Shown one piece after another: positions 1 through 9,935 of a stretch of DNA of 64,000 nt. The notes beneath the pieces were generated by a model. That model made no database searches and was not told the DNA's origin. It worked only from the letters and a program-made list of their open reading frames with translations. The stretch comes from Gammaproteobacteria bacterium. GTDB lineage: Bacteria; Pseudomonadota; Gammaproteobacteria; Pseudomonadales; Pseudohongiellaceae. Within the stretch, counting starts at the first letter, position 1, and each line of letters begins with the position of its first letter. The stretch spans positions 1 to 64,000 of the forward strand of contig SHZK01000012.1 in assembly GCA_009692305.1 (NCBI GenBank), read 5' to 3'. The position numbers and the translations under genes were made by a program.

Positions 1-180
1 CAACTTAAAGGTAATCTGAACTACGCTGCGCGGGTAATGTATTGAAAACAAGACAGCGCAAAAAAAGGCCGTAATGATGCCGTTTTTGCTGCGGACGGTC
101 AACAGCGACATACTCAGCGTCGCACGATCCAATAGCTGTTGCAACGTTACCCGAGTCGAACAACAGCAATCACTTATTTT
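1..180. other. Window-edge intergenic stretch
   Basis: I see no convincing gene here. It lies downstream of the leftward DUF1285 gene. Read on the minus strand it contains a run of T (positions 61-67 on the plus strand are A-rich) preceded only by a weak GGC/GCC pairing, so I do not call a terminator. Confidence 0.4.
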
Positions 181-768
181 TCATTTGATGCTACCCAACG
201 GGAAAAATACGCCGCAGCTCCACACGCCGAGAACACTATCTCCATCAATCTGGCGCTGCTCGGCCAATGCCACCAGTTGATAAAACACACTGCGACTTAT
301 TAGCGCATTGAGGCCACTGCGCACATGCACTATCGGGTGCGGCTCACCTGTTGGCACCTGTTCCGTTACCATCAGGCCATGTTCACTATCGAGCGTAATG
401 GATTCATCCGTATTGGTTCTGAAACGTATCTGTTGTGCTGCATTGGTAACAGTGTCGTTTTCGAGCACATCCATGAGCACGATCACGAATGGACAGTCCT
501 CTACTTGTATCCGTACTTTCTCAGCCGGGGTTACCAGATAGAACTGGTTATCCTCCTCTCGCACCAGAATCGAGGCGAACAATTGCACCATGGTTTGACG
601 CCGGATCGGCTTGCCCTCATGCAACCAGGAGCCGTCACGCAAGATGCGCATGTCGATATCACCACAGAACGGTGGATTCCACAGATGTACCGGGGCCGGA
701 CTGCGCGACTTGAGTTTACTCACCAGCGCAAACGGATCAGGAGGTTTATTGCGGGGCACATCACTCAT
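181..768 (-). CDS. DUF1285 domain-containing protein
   Basis: A 195-residue soluble protein with no signal peptide or membrane segment. The N-terminal half carries the conserved DUF1285 pattern: an FCGDIDMRI stretch, then a DGSWLHEGKPI stretch, then a segment resembling FYLVTPAEKVRI. DUF1285 proteins are widespread in Proteobacteria, and their biochemical role is not established. The gene starts with ATG and is divergent from mnmH across a 187-bp gap that probably holds both promoters. Nothing in the neighbourhood defines its function. The family call is recognised from motifs; I assign no function. Confidence 0.85.
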   Translation of the reverse strand: MSDVPRNKPPDPFALVSKLKSRSPAPVHLWNPPFCGDIDMRILRDGSWLHEGKPIRRQTMVQLFASILVREEDNQFYLVTPAEKVRIQVEDCPFVIVLMDVLENDTVTNAAQQIRFRTNTDESITLDSEHGLMVTEQVPTGEPHPIVHVRSGLNALISRSVFYQLVALAEQRQIDGDSVLGVWSCGVFFPLGSIK

Positions 769-955
769 GGCAGGGTCCGCGTTGCAGCCTGGTAATAATT
801 GATTGCAGCGCCGCAGCTATTAATAGTGTCAGGTAAGCAGTGTAGTCTGCCTAAGCCGTGGATGGCAAAGCCAGGGTCTGCCTTGCAGCTAGGGCGAGTG
901 CGGCGGCGATGATATACTTGCCGGCATCGCCCGCGATGTACCGAAGAACCTGCAT

Positions 956-2068
956 ATGCTACCTATCATCAGCGCAGCCGACATACCGACGCTGTTTGTC
1001 AATAACACTCCCCTGCTGGATGTGCGCTCCCCGCTGGAATTTTCCCGCGGCGCCTTTCCCACTGCTACCAACCTGCCCCTGTTGAATAACAGCGAGCGCG
1101 CCACTGTGGGCACTGTGTACAAGACGGGAGGCCAGCAAGCCGCCATCACACAGGGCAATGCTTTGGTCAGTGGCGTCGTCAAATCACAACGCATGCAGGC
1201 CTGGCAGGATTATATCGCGCAGCATCCGGACGCGGTGTTGTATTGCTATCGGGGAGGACTGCGCTCTGCGACTGTGCAGCAATGGCTGGCCGCGATTGGC
1301 ATCGAAATTCCACGCATCGCCGGCGGCTACAAACGCATGCGGCGCGAGTTGCTGCATACGCTGGAGCAGATCGCAACTGACATGGATCTGCTGATCGTGG
1401 CTGGCAAGACTGGCAGCGGCAAGACCCATCTGATCAACGCCCTGCAACACAGTCTTGACCTCGAAGGCCTTGCCAATCATCGCGGCTCAGCCTTTGGCCC
1501 CCGCGCGCAGGGACAGCCCACCCAGATCGATTTCGAAAATGCCCTGGCTATTGCCTTGCTGCAACAAGCTGACGGGCAAGCGCGGCGCTTGTTTCTCGAG
1601 GATGAAAGCCGGGCAATTGGCTCACTGTCTCTGCCACAAACGCTATATGGAAAGATGCTCGCAGCACCAATCGCACTTTTGGAAGAACCTATAGTGCAAC
1701 GCGTAGACACCATACTCCGGGATTACATCTTATCCAATTACGAGGAATTCAAGGCCGCCGATCCAGCAAATTATCCACAGCTATTCGCCGACTATTTACT
1801 GGGCAGCCTCGACAAAATCCGGCGTCGCCTTGGCGATGCGAACTATCACGCGCTGCGAGCCAGCATGGAATCTGCATTGCAACTAACCCAAACAGAACCC
1901 GGCGCACACCGCGAATGGATAATGCTGCTACTGCAACAATACTATGACCCGATGTACGCATATCAATTGCAGAAGAAAATTGCGCGCATAGTATTCCGCG
2001 GCAGCCGTGCTGAATTGTTGCATTGGGCTGCCAAACAAGATGTAGCACAGCAACTGGAAAACGCCTGA
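956..2068 (+). CDS. mnmH: tRNA 2-selenouridine(34) synthase MnmH/SelU
   Basis: MnmH converts 2-thiouridine at the wobble position of some tRNAs to 2-selenouridine, via a geranylated intermediate, using selenophosphate. The 370-residue protein has an N-terminal rhodanese domain with the active-site cysteine at residue 97 (YCYRGGLRS), the same number as in E. coli SelU. A P-loop follows at about residues 149-157 (AGKTGSGKT). Length is normal for the family. No selD is visible in the window, so selenophosphate supply must come from elsewhere, or the enzyme may act mainly in geranylation. The stop codon lies 5 nt before the next gene, so mnmH probably shares a transcript with the two recombination-type genes. 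Confidence 0.95.
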   Translation: MLPIISAADIPTLFVNNTPLLDVRSPLEFSRGAFPTATNLPLLNNSERATVGTVYKTGGQQAAITQGNALVSGVVKSQRMQAWQDYIAQHPDAVLYCYRGGLRSATVQQWLAAIGIEIPRIAGGYKRMRRELLHTLEQIATDMDLLIVAGKTGSGKTHLINALQHSLDLEGLANHRGSAFGPRAQGQPTQIDFENALAIALLQQADGQARRLFLEDESRAIGSLSLPQTLYGKMLAAPIALLEEPIVQRVDTILRDYILSNYEEFKAADPANYPQLFADYLLGSLDKIRRRLGDANYHALRASMESALQLTQTEPGAHREWIMLLLQQYYDPMYAYQLQKKIARIVFRGSRAELLHWAAKQDVAQQLENA

Positions 2069-2073
2069 ATTCA

Positions 2074-4821
2074 ATGCCCATCAGCCGAATCAATATTAGC
2101 GCCCTGCTTCCTGCCCTCGCCAGCAACGCGACGATCCTGGTTCCTAACCATCGCATTCGGGATGCCATCGTCACCGACTATGCCAACTCACACCATGACT
2201 CTGTTTTTAAATCACCAAGAGTATTTGCGATCGATGTCTGGATCAGGAACTTATGGGACCTCGGCGCCCACAGTGGCCTCAAGCCATTTGCAGACTGGCA
2301 ATTGCTCAACTCGGTTCAGGAGCACTTTATCTGGACTGCGGTGATCGAAGAATCGCTGTCAGAGTTACCCCTGCTCAACCCGGAAGATACTGCCAGCGCA
2401 GTCAATCAGAGCTATCGCGACCTGAAGCAGTGGCTGCCCGGGAACTCACTCGAGCGCTTGCAACAAGCTGGCGCGAACCCGGATGTCGGCGCATTCGTGC
2501 AATGGATCAAGTCCTACCAGCGTCGCAGCGCCAAACTCCAGGTCATAAATCTGGTGGATGCCATAGAAATTATGTTAGTTGAGAAAAGTGCGGCCCTGCA
2601 TGGCCTGCCGTTTCTGCCCGCTGAAATCTGCCTTGTCAATTTCCACGAACCACCGCCACTTTACCGAAACCTGTTCACGCAACTCGCCGCGGTTACGGCT
2701 GCTACCGAATTGTCGCTGCATGAGGCGACGACGCCGGCAAGGATGCGTCATGTGTTTAGCGATCAGGCTGCCGAACTGGCCGCCTGCGCGCGCTGGGCAA
2801 AAACACTCAAGTCGACTACCCCGGATGCCCACATCGGCATTGTTTGCAGCGCTGACATCCTGGCGCAACCAGTGCTACGGCAGCAACTCATCACCAGCCT
2901 CAGCGACGCACCGGATCTGGGCAGTAACGCCGGCAGCACTCTGTTCAACAGCAGTGGTAGCCGGCAGCATATTCTGGAAACGGGACTGGTTCATGATGCC
3001 TTGCTGCTGCTTAATCTGGTGAATCCACATCAATCCAGCAATGATCTGAGTCGATTGTTGCAGTCGCCGTACCTGCTAGCCGCGGCGGCTGAAAAGGAGG
3101 CTCGGCTGCAGATGGAAGTGCAGATGCGGGGTTATTTCGCCGCCACCACTAGCATGACCGATTTTAGCTGGCACTTGCAGCAGACCGAACGCCCCACCCA
3201 TGCGCCACTGTTAGCCGCTGCCTTGCTGAATTCCCGCACGCGCTTGCGCCAGTTTCCAGGCAGCGCCCTGGCCCAGGAATGGGCAATCCATTTCTCTGGC
3301 TGGCTGACAGATTTCGGCTGGCCGGGCACGCAGTTGTCGCCGGCGGACCTGAAGCTATATGAACAATGGCAGGAGGCCCTGCGCGCATTCGCCGGTGCCA
3401 GCGTGGTGTTGGGCAAGCTCAATCTTGGCAGCGCCATTGCCAGGCTGAAGACGCTCTGTACCCAGCAGGCTTTGGCCACTGCGTTCCACGCCAATAATCC
3501 TCTTTCTATATATAGTGTCGTGGAGGCGATTGGCCTGCAGTTCGATCATGTGTGGCTACTCGGCTTTAGCGACCGCACCTGGCCGCCAGCGGCACACCCA
3601 TCTCCCTTTATACCATATGCCTTGCAACTGGAGGCGCAGATTCCTGGTTGTCACAGCGACGTTCAGTTACAGCGCGCGAGCAGGCAATTTGCCCTGCTCG
3701 GCACTTCGGTAACACAGCAGCTGATCGCCAGTCACTACCATGCCGATGGCGAACTTGAGTACAGCCCCAGCAGCTTCATCAGCAGCTGGCCCGAGCAAGC
3801 ATTGACCGCGCTGCAGGCGACCGGCGTCTCCCCACAGTCGCTCCCGGCCGTGACTGCCGACGCACTGGAGACTGTCGCCGACCTGGCCGCGTTTCCCATG
3901 CAGGACTCGGAAACGGTGCGCGGTGGCCAGAGCATTATCAGCAACCAGTCCAGTTGCCCGTTTCGTGCGTTCGCCAAACATCGTCTGCAAGTGGAACCGC
4001 TGGCTCGATTCGAAGCGGGTCTGAGTATGCGTGATCGGGGCAGCGCCCTGCACGCGGCGTTGCAGCTGTTGTTTTCTCACATCGACGGGCTCGCAGCATT
4101 GCAGGCCCTCACTGCTGACAGCCGCAGTGAACTGGTGGCACAAGCAGCGGCGCACGCCATTAATTTTCTTGACCGCCATCATCGCGACTTGATGACACCG
4201 CGCTTTCGCGAACTTGAACAGCAGCGAATCACGGCCCTGCTGCAACGCTTTCTGGAACTGGAATCCGGGCGTCACTCATTTCAGGTGCTCGCGCGCGAAG
4301 CAGCACTGAGCTGGCAACACGAGAAACTGCAACTGCGCTTGCAGATCGATCGTATCGATGTGCTCGCGGACAACAGTCTGGCCTTGATTGACTACAAGAC
4401 TGGCAAACGGGCGGTGAATAGCAAGAGTTGGCTGGAAGCTCGACCGGAAGACATGCAATTGCCCTTGTATTACACCGTTGCTGCCGACTCGCAGCAGCAA
4501 CCGATTGCTGCACTGGTAATCGCTCACGTCAACGTCGAAAAGATTGCCTATTCCGGCTTGGTGGCTGCCGCCAATGTGCATGCAAACTTAAAACCGGTAA
4601 CTGCAATACCAAGCATCGCCACCGAGTGGTCTACATTGGCAGAGGGCTGGCAGCATATGGTGCGATTGCGCGCCGAGGAGTTCGTTGACGGTCTGGCGCA
4701 GGTCGCGCCCGTGCATGGTCGCAGCACCTGTGAATATTGCGGACTGCAGGCCTTGTGTCGAATTCAGGAACTGGATTCGACAATGCCTGATGACGATTCC
4801 GAAACGGAGACTGAGGCATGA
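2074..4821 (+). CDS. AddB-like PD-(D/E)XK nuclease, probable DNA repair protein
   Basis: A protein of about 915 residues resembling the AddB-related 'probable DNA repair protein' family. The C-terminal third is a RecB-type PD-(D/E)XK nuclease domain with the signature LIDYKTGK near residue 770. A cysteine near residue 627 (SCPFRAFA) and a terminal CEYCGLQALC cluster near residue 885 match the four-cysteine pattern that holds a [4Fe-4S] cluster in AddB. I chose ATG 2074 over an upstream in-frame TTG at 2023 because 2023 lies inside mnmH. The stop overlaps the next start (ATGA), indicating translational coupling with the helicase partner. The inferred role is double-strand end processing with the downstream AddA-like protein. 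No Walker A motif is obvious, as expected for a degenerate AddB-type helicase. Confidence 0.88.
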   Translation: MPISRINISALLPALASNATILVPNHRIRDAIVTDYANSHHDSVFKSPRVFAIDVWIRNLWDLGAHSGLKPFADWQLLNSVQEHFIWTAVIEESLSELPLLNPEDTASAVNQSYRDLKQWLPGNSLERLQQAGANPDVGAFVQWIKSYQRRSAKLQVINLVDAIEIMLVEKSAALHGLPFLPAEICLVNFHEPPPLYRNLFTQLAAVTAATELSLHEATTPARMRHVFSDQAAELAACARWAKTLKSTTPDAHIGIVCSADILAQPVLRQQLITSLSDAPDLGSNAGSTLFNSSGSRQHILETGLVHDALLLLNLVNPHQSSNDLSRLLQSPYLLAAAAEKEARLQMEVQMRGYFAATTSMTDFSWHLQQTERPTHAPLLAAALLNSRTRLRQFPGSALAQEWAIHFSGWLTDFGWPGTQLSPADLKLYEQWQEALRAFAGASVVLGKLNLGSAIARLKTLCTQQALATAFHANNPLSIYSVVEAIGLQFDHVWLLGFSDRTWPPAAHPSPFIPYALQLEAQIPGCHSDVQLQRASRQFALLGTSVTQQLIASHYHADGELEYSPSSFISSWPEQALTALQATGVSPQSLPAVTADALETVADLAAFPMQDSETVRGGQSIISNQSSCPFRAFAKHRLQVEPLARFEAGLSMRDRGSALHAALQLLFSHIDGLAALQALTADSRSELVAQAAAHAINFLDRHHRDLMTPRFRELEQQRITALLQRFLELESGRHSFQVLAREAALSWQHEKLQLRLQIDRIDVLADNSLALIDYKTGKRAVNSKSWLEARPEDMQLPLYYTVAADSQQQPIAALVIAHVNVEKIAYSGLVAAANVHANLKPVTAIPSIATEWSTLAEGWQHMVRLRAEEFVDGLAQVAPVHGRSTCEYCGLQALCRIQELDSTMPDDDSETETEA

Positions 4822-7800
4822 GCGCGCAGCCACTCGCCGATCACGACCACCGCCAGCGCGCGCTGGATACCACTGCTTCATTCATCGTGCAGGCACCGGC
4901 CGGCTCTGGCAAGACCGAGCTACTGACCCTGCGCTTTCTGAAATTGCTCCTCACCTGTGAGCAGCCCGAGCAAGTGCTGGCGATAACATTCACCCGCAAG
5001 GCCGCCAACGAGATGAGCAGACGTATCGCTGAAGCGCTGCGCTGGACCACTAACTGCATCGATAACCAGATCGAACCGGAGTGTGAGCTGGAACGCCAAC
5101 GGTTCGATATCGTCAGACAGGTGCTAGCCCGGGATGCACAATACAACTGGCACCTGTTGCAGAATCCGGCACGCCTGCGCGTGCAGACTATCGACAGTTT
5201 CTGTTTTTATCTGGCAAACCAGCTGCCCGTATTATCACAGTTAGGTGGCAACCCACAGGTAAGCGAAGACGCGACCCCCTGCTTCATTGACGCCATCAGC
5301 AACACTCTGGCACAGCTCGAATCCGATTTACCGGTGAGCGACGATATAGCCACCCTGCTCATGCATCTCGACAATGATCTTGGCAAGGTGGAACGGCTAC
5401 TGGTGAGCCTGTTGCATAAGCGCGAACAGTGGCTCAGCCACATTTTGGAAATCAGACACTCTTTCGCCGACGCCCGCATCTATTTGCAGCAGAGTCTTGC
5501 CGAACTCGTCACCGAGTCTCTCGCCGCAGCACGCGCGAGCTTGCAACCCTACGAGTCCAGACTGGTGCCCTTGCTGAATTTTGCCGCCGATAATCTGTCA
5601 CAGGCGGGAAAACTCCAGATAGCGGATTATGCGCCGCTAATTTCGATACCGGACGCAACAGCGGCAGCAATGCCTTATTGGCAATTTCTGGTGGCATTAA
5701 CGCTAAAGGCGTCAGCAGAACCGGCCTGGCGAAAACAGGTCAATGTCGCTAACGGTTTTCCGTCAGGCGACAAGTCCGACAAGGCGCGGCTTGCTCTGTA
5801 CAAGAGCCAGAAAGAAGCCATGCATGCCTTACTGGAGACCTTCGCCACCGATGCCGACCTGCTGGCCGCACTGGATTATGTGCGTATGTTGCCCGACCCG
5901 GCGCTAAACCCCGAGTCGTGGCAGTTCCTGGCAGCACTGACCCGGGTGCTCGCGCACCTGAGCACTGAACTGTTACTGTCATTTCGCAAGTTTCGGGTTA
6001 TTGATTACGCCCACACCAGTTCCGCTGCGCGTACCGCGCTGGGTGATGAGGACACTCCTACCGATCTGGCGCTGGCATTGGACCATCGTATACAGCATGT
6101 GTTAGTTGACGAATTCCAGGATACGTCACAGATGCAACTGGAAATACTGCGGCAAATCACTGCGTGCTGGGAACCGGCCGACGGGCGCACGCTGTTTCTG
6201 GTAGGCGATGCGATGCAATCCTGCTATGCCTTTCGTAATGCCAATGTGGGTATTTACCTGCAGGTTCGCGCCAATGGCCTGGGCAATGTGCCATTGATAC
6301 CGCTGACGCTGGCGACCAATTTCCGCTCGCAGGAGCGCGTCGTCTCCTGGGTAAATCAGGTTTTCGCGTCGGCATTTCCACAGCAATCGAATATTTCCTG
6401 CGGCGCCGTACCTTACACACACTCTGTGGCAGTACATCAGGGTGTGGCAGATGAACAGGTACAGGTATTCCTGCTGCCACACGAACGAGAACAGCAAGAG
6501 CTGGCGCGCAAGACCGAGGCCGACCTGGTGGTGGCACGCATCAAACACCTGCAGCAAAAGTATCCTGAACAGTCCATTGCTATTCTGGTGCGAGCACGAG
6601 CGCACCTGCTCCACATTATTCCGGCACTGCGAGCTGCAGACATTCAGTGGCGCTCCACCGACATTGACCACCTCGCCACATTACCGGTAATTGCTGACTT
6701 GCTCAGCCTGACGCGAGCGCTACTCAATCAAGCGGATCGACTCGCCTGGCTGGCAGTATTGCGCGCACCCTGGTGCGGCCTGACGATCAACGCCTTGCAC
6801 GCCGTCTCGTCCCATGCAGGCAAAAACAGCATATGGAGTGCGTTACAGAATCTCGACGCAATCGACAGCCTGGAACCGGATGCCAGAGAACGACTTCAAG
6901 GAATATTGTCGGTATTCGATTTTGCGATGCGCAATCGTATCCGGGTCAGCCTAAGTACGCTGCTGGAACAATGCTGGCATCTGCTGGGCGGAGTGACGAT
7001 TGCCAGGGATGCACTGGAATTGGAGAGTGTTACCCAGTTTTTGCAGCTGGTGAGCGGGCATGAAGTGGGTTGCGGTATTCCCGACATCGACCAGTTCAGC
7101 GATACCGTGGCAGCGGCGTTCGTGCCCAATCGCGTTACGCAAGAGTCGCAGGCACGGACACCAATACAACTGCTCACAATGCACAAGGCGAAAGGACTCG
7201 AGTTTGATCACGTCCTGCTCCCCGGCCTCGCGCGCGCGCCGAAGACTGCAGATAAACCACTACTGCAATGGCATCAACGTCTCAATCAGGCGGGAGCATC
7301 ACGGCTATTCCTGGCGACATTGTCTGCGGCTGGCACCGACTCCAACCCGCTCTACCAACTGCTACGCCATGAGCAGCACTACAAGACCATGCTGGAAAAT
7401 ACCCGGCTGCTATATATCGCAGTAACCCGGGCGCGCACGTCAGTGCAGCTGTTTGCAACACTCGCGCGCAACGTCAAGGGCGATATCAAGCCAGCAGAGA
7501 GTTCGCTGCTGAGTCGGATCTGGCGCGAATTGAATACTGCACTAAATCTGTTCACTGCGATTCAGCTCTCTGAGAGCGTTACAGATACACGTTTGAAGCG
7601 ACAATATACGGACTATCCGGCAGCGACCTCGCTGCGCCGGTTACGCGCGCCCCTGCAATTGTCTGGCGCACAATTGCAGCGCCTGTCGAGCGCAAGCGAC
7701 GGGGTAATGGAGTCAGTTCCAGCTGTGTTCACGCTGCAGGTGGAAGCGGCTGTCGGCACAATAATACATCGCAGCCTCGAAGCAATCGGTCGCTCGGGTA

Positions 7801-8258
7801 ACTATGCACTGGACAGTGCGCGTCTGCGCAGCATGCGCCAAAACTGGCTACTGCAGTTACGCAATCTGGTCGCTGCATCTGAGTTGACCAGACAAGTGCA
7901 ATTGGTGGAAACGGGCGTTATCGGCACTTTGCAAAACACTGCACTGCGCTGGTTATTTGACAACGCTGCCGGGCCCGCAGAATTTGAGCTGGATCTGACG
8001 CGACGACGCGGGATTGATATATGCCAGTTTAAAATCGATCGCATCGCTATGGATGCTGCAGGCAGGCGCTGGGTGATTGATTACAAGACTGCCGCACCAA
8101 GGCCTGGACAGGCAGAAGCAGACTTCTTCGTCGAACAACAACAGTTATATGGTGCCCAGCTACAAAACTACGCGGCTCTGATCAGCGAACTGGAACAGCA
8201 ACCGGTGAAAAGCGCCCTGCTGTTTACGACCCTCGGCAAACTGCTCGAGATCACTTGA
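4818..8258 (+). CDS. AddA-like UvrD-family helicase/nuclease
   Basis: A 1146-residue superfamily 1A helicase with a C-terminal RecB-type nuclease. Visible motifs in order: Walker A APAGSGKTE near residue 31; ITFTRKAANEM; VDEFQDTSQMQ (Walker B) near residue 430; GDAMQSCYAFRNA; ATNFRSQERVV; LLTMHKAKGLEFD near residue 790; LYIAVTRAR near residue 865. The C-terminal nuclease signature FKIDRI...VIDYKT lies near residues 1072-1092. This is the architecture of AddA. The gene is coupled to the AddB-like gene by a 4-nt overlap. Together they probably form a helicase-nuclease that resects double-strand breaks for RecA, but activity and Chi recognition cannot be read from sequence. It converges with hpt, with one base between the two stop codons. 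Confidence 0.9.
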   Translation: MSAQPLADHDHRQRALDTTASFIVQAPAGSGKTELLTLRFLKLLLTCEQPEQVLAITFTRKAANEMSRRIAEALRWTTNCIDNQIEPECELERQRFDIVRQVLARDAQYNWHLLQNPARLRVQTIDSFCFYLANQLPVLSQLGGNPQVSEDATPCFIDAISNTLAQLESDLPVSDDIATLLMHLDNDLGKVERLLVSLLHKREQWLSHILEIRHSFADARIYLQQSLAELVTESLAAARASLQPYESRLVPLLNFAADNLSQAGKLQIADYAPLISIPDATAAAMPYWQFLVALTLKASAEPAWRKQVNVANGFPSGDKSDKARLALYKSQKEAMHALLETFATDADLLAALDYVRMLPDPALNPESWQFLAALTRVLAHLSTELLLSFRKFRVIDYAHTSSAARTALGDEDTPTDLALALDHRIQHVLVDEFQDTSQMQLEILRQITACWEPADGRTLFLVGDAMQSCYAFRNANVGIYLQVRANGLGNVPLIPLTLATNFRSQERVVSWVNQVFASAFPQQSNISCGAVPYTHSVAVHQGVADEQVQVFLLPHEREQQELARKTEADLVVARIKHLQQKYPEQSIAILVRARAHLLHIIPALRAADIQWRSTDIDHLATLPVIADLLSLTRALLNQADRLAWLAVLRAPWCGLTINALHAVSSHAGKNSIWSALQNLDAIDSLEPDARERLQGILSVFDFAMRNRIRVSLSTLLEQCWHLLGGVTIARDALELESVTQFLQLVSGHEVGCGIPDIDQFSDTVAAAFVPNRVTQESQARTPIQLLTMHKAKGLEFDHVLLPGLARAPKTADKPLLQWHQRLNQAGASRLFLATLSAAGTDSNPLYQLLRHEQHYKTMLENTRLLYIAVTRARTSVQLFATLARNVKGDIKPAESSLLSRIWRELNTALNLFTAIQLSESVTDTRLKRQYTDYPAATSLRRLRAPLQLSGAQLQRLSSASDGVMESVPAVFTLQVEAAVGTIIHRSLEAIGRSGNYALDSARLRSMRQNWLLQLRNLVAASELTRQVQLVETGVIGTLQNTALRWLFDNAAGPAEFELDLTRRRGIDICQFKIDRIAMDAAGRRWVIDYKTAAPRPGQAEADFFVEQQQLYGAQLQNYAALISELEQQPVKSALLFTTLGKLLEIT

Positions 8259-8259
8259 A

Positions 8260-8883
8260 TCAGAACTCGGCAGCCTGCAGATCTTCCGGGGCAACTGCAA
8301 ATATTCCCGGCGCGTCACGCAGAAATCCCTTGTAATCCATGCCATAGCCAAACAAGTAGTAGTCTTCGGCGTCGAGTCCGATAAAGTCAGCCTTGATGGC
8401 GGATTTTTTCCGGTTATGAATTTTGTTCACCAGTACTGCGGTGTAAACCCGTTGGCATTGTTGCTGCTTACAGTACTCGACGATACCGCTAAGGGTAGTG
8501 CCTTCATCCAGAATGTCGTCAATGACCAGCACCGTTCTGCCGACGAGTGATTGCGCGGGATACTGGACCCACTCCAACTCGCCGCCCTGGGTTGCATCTC
8601 GATAGCGCGTGGCACGCAGGCTGTCCTGCTGCAATGGAAAGCGCAGGCGCGCCAGCAACTTCTCGGTAACAATTGCAGCGCCGGATAATACGCACAGCAG
8701 CAGCGGGTTGGCATGCTCAAGCCTAGCGTCAATAGCCAGTGCCATTTCATCTATTGCGCGTTCAACTTCCGCTGCGCTGTACAAGCAACGAGCGCGCTGC
8801 TGCACGGCCCGAATGGCTGCAGGCAGTGTTGGCACTGCGCCTTGCATGGGCTGCTGCTGGGCGCCGGAGCTGCCGCCGCTCAC
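8260..8883 (-). CDS. hpt: Hypoxanthine/guanine phosphoribosyltransferase
   Basis: A type I phosphoribosyltransferase for purine salvage, which transfers phosphoribose from PRPP to hypoxanthine or guanine. The PRPP-binding loop is VLVIDDILDEGTT. A YYLFGYGMDYKGFLRDAPGI-like C-terminal stretch is typical of the Hpt/HprT group. I place the start at GTG 8883, which overlaps the nagZ stop as GTGA and gives about 207 residues. An internal ATG at 8847 is the alternative. A longer frame opening at 9045 would lie inside nagZ and is unlikely. Translation is probably coupled to nagZ. Confidence 0.9.
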   Translation of the reverse strand: MSGGSSGAQQQPMQGAVPTLPAAIRAVQQRARCLYSAAEVERAIDEMALAIDARLEHANPLLLCVLSGAAIVTEKLLARLRFPLQQDSLRATRYRDATQGGELEWVQYPAQSLVGRTVLVIDDILDEGTTLSGIVEYCKQQQCQRVYTAVLVNKIHNRKKSAIKADFIGLDAEDYYLFGYGMDYKGFLRDAPGIFAVAPEDLQAAEF

Positions 8884-9935
8884 TCTGGTTTCCCCTTTGC
8901 GGTGTCGCTTGCCAAAATGGCGGCGACCAGTTGTTTCGCGGCAAGCCACTGCGGATGCTCGAATAACCGGGCTATTGCGGCGGCCGGTTTGGCACGCATG
9001 CGTAACAAGCGCGAATTGCCCCGCACGCCATTCGACTCCAGCCAATCTGCCACGGTCAGCGCACAGGCCCGGTCATTACATATCAGTACCATGTCGCAAC
9101 CTGCTGACAAGGCCAGCTCGGTCCGCATCTCCGGCGATCCGGCTCCGTGCGCAGCGACCATACTCAAGTCATCACTGAACACAACACCATCAAACCCGAG
9201 TTGCTCGCGCAGCAACTGTTGAATCCAGACACGGGAAAAACCGGCGCACTGCGCATCCACCTGCGGATAAATTACATGTGCTGGCATGATCGCATCGAGC
9301 ACATCAACGCAGCCGGCAAACGTGCTGTAATCGCTGGCAGTAAGCTCGGCAAAGCTGCGATCGTCGGTGGGTAACTCCACATGGGAGTCAGCGGCAACTG
9401 TGCCGTGACCAGGAAAGTGCTTGCCAGTGGCGGCCATGCCCGCCTTATGCATGCCTTCAATATAGGCTCGTGCCAGTGCAATCACTGTGGCGGGATCGGC
9501 AGAAAACGCCCGCTCGCGAATTACGGGCGAGGAATCCTGATATAAATCCAGCACTGGCGCGAAACTGAAATCAATGCCGTAGTGCAATACTTCTGCTGCC
9601 ATCGCCCAACCGCAGGTTGCGGCAATCTCGTGTGCCGGCGTCGGCCCAGACAATGCATACTGCGCAATAGCATGCAGCGCGGGCAAGCGCAGAAATCCTT
9701 CACGCAAGCGCTGCACGCGACCGCCTTCCTGATCAACCGCAAGCAAAATATCCGGCCTGCATTCACGCACTGCAGCAATCAGGTCACGCAATTGATTCGG
9801 CGCTACATAGTTGCGACTGAAGAGAATCAGGCCACCGACACTGGGCCGCTGCAATAGCTCCTGCTCGAACGCAGTTAGGGTCGTACCCTCGAGATCCAGC
9901 ATTAACGCACCGGGATATGGTCTGGATGTATTCAT
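8880..9935 (-). CDS. nagZ: Beta-N-acetylhexosaminidase NagZ
   Basis: A cytoplasmic glycoside hydrolase family 3 enzyme that removes N-acetylglucosamine from anhydromuropeptides in peptidoglycan recycling. The 351-residue protein has DQEGGRVQRL near residue 68, the KHFPGHGTVAADSHVELP block near residue 165 (it carries the Asp/His catalytic loop), and the nucleophile-containing VVFSDDLSM near residue 250. It has no signal peptide, in keeping with cytoplasmic location. The start is ATG 9935. The proximity of nagZ to lexA and topA resembles the order in Pseudomonas. Confidence 0.96.
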   Translation of the reverse strand: MNTSRPYPGALMLDLEGTTLTAFEQELLQRPSVGGLILFSRNYVAPNQLRDLIAAVRECRPDILLAVDQEGGRVQRLREGFLRLPALHAIAQYALSGPTPAHEIAATCGWAMAAEVLHYGIDFSFAPVLDLYQDSSPVIRERAFSADPATVIALARAYIEGMHKAGMAATGKHFPGHGTVAADSHVELPTDDRSFAELTASDYSTFAGCVDVLDAIMPAHVIYPQVDAQCAGFSRVWIQQLLREQLGFDGVVFSDDLSMVAAHGAGSPEMRTELALSAGCDMVLICNDRACALTVADWLESNGVRGNSRLLRMRAKPAAAIARLFEHPQWLAAKQLVAAILASDTAKGKPE

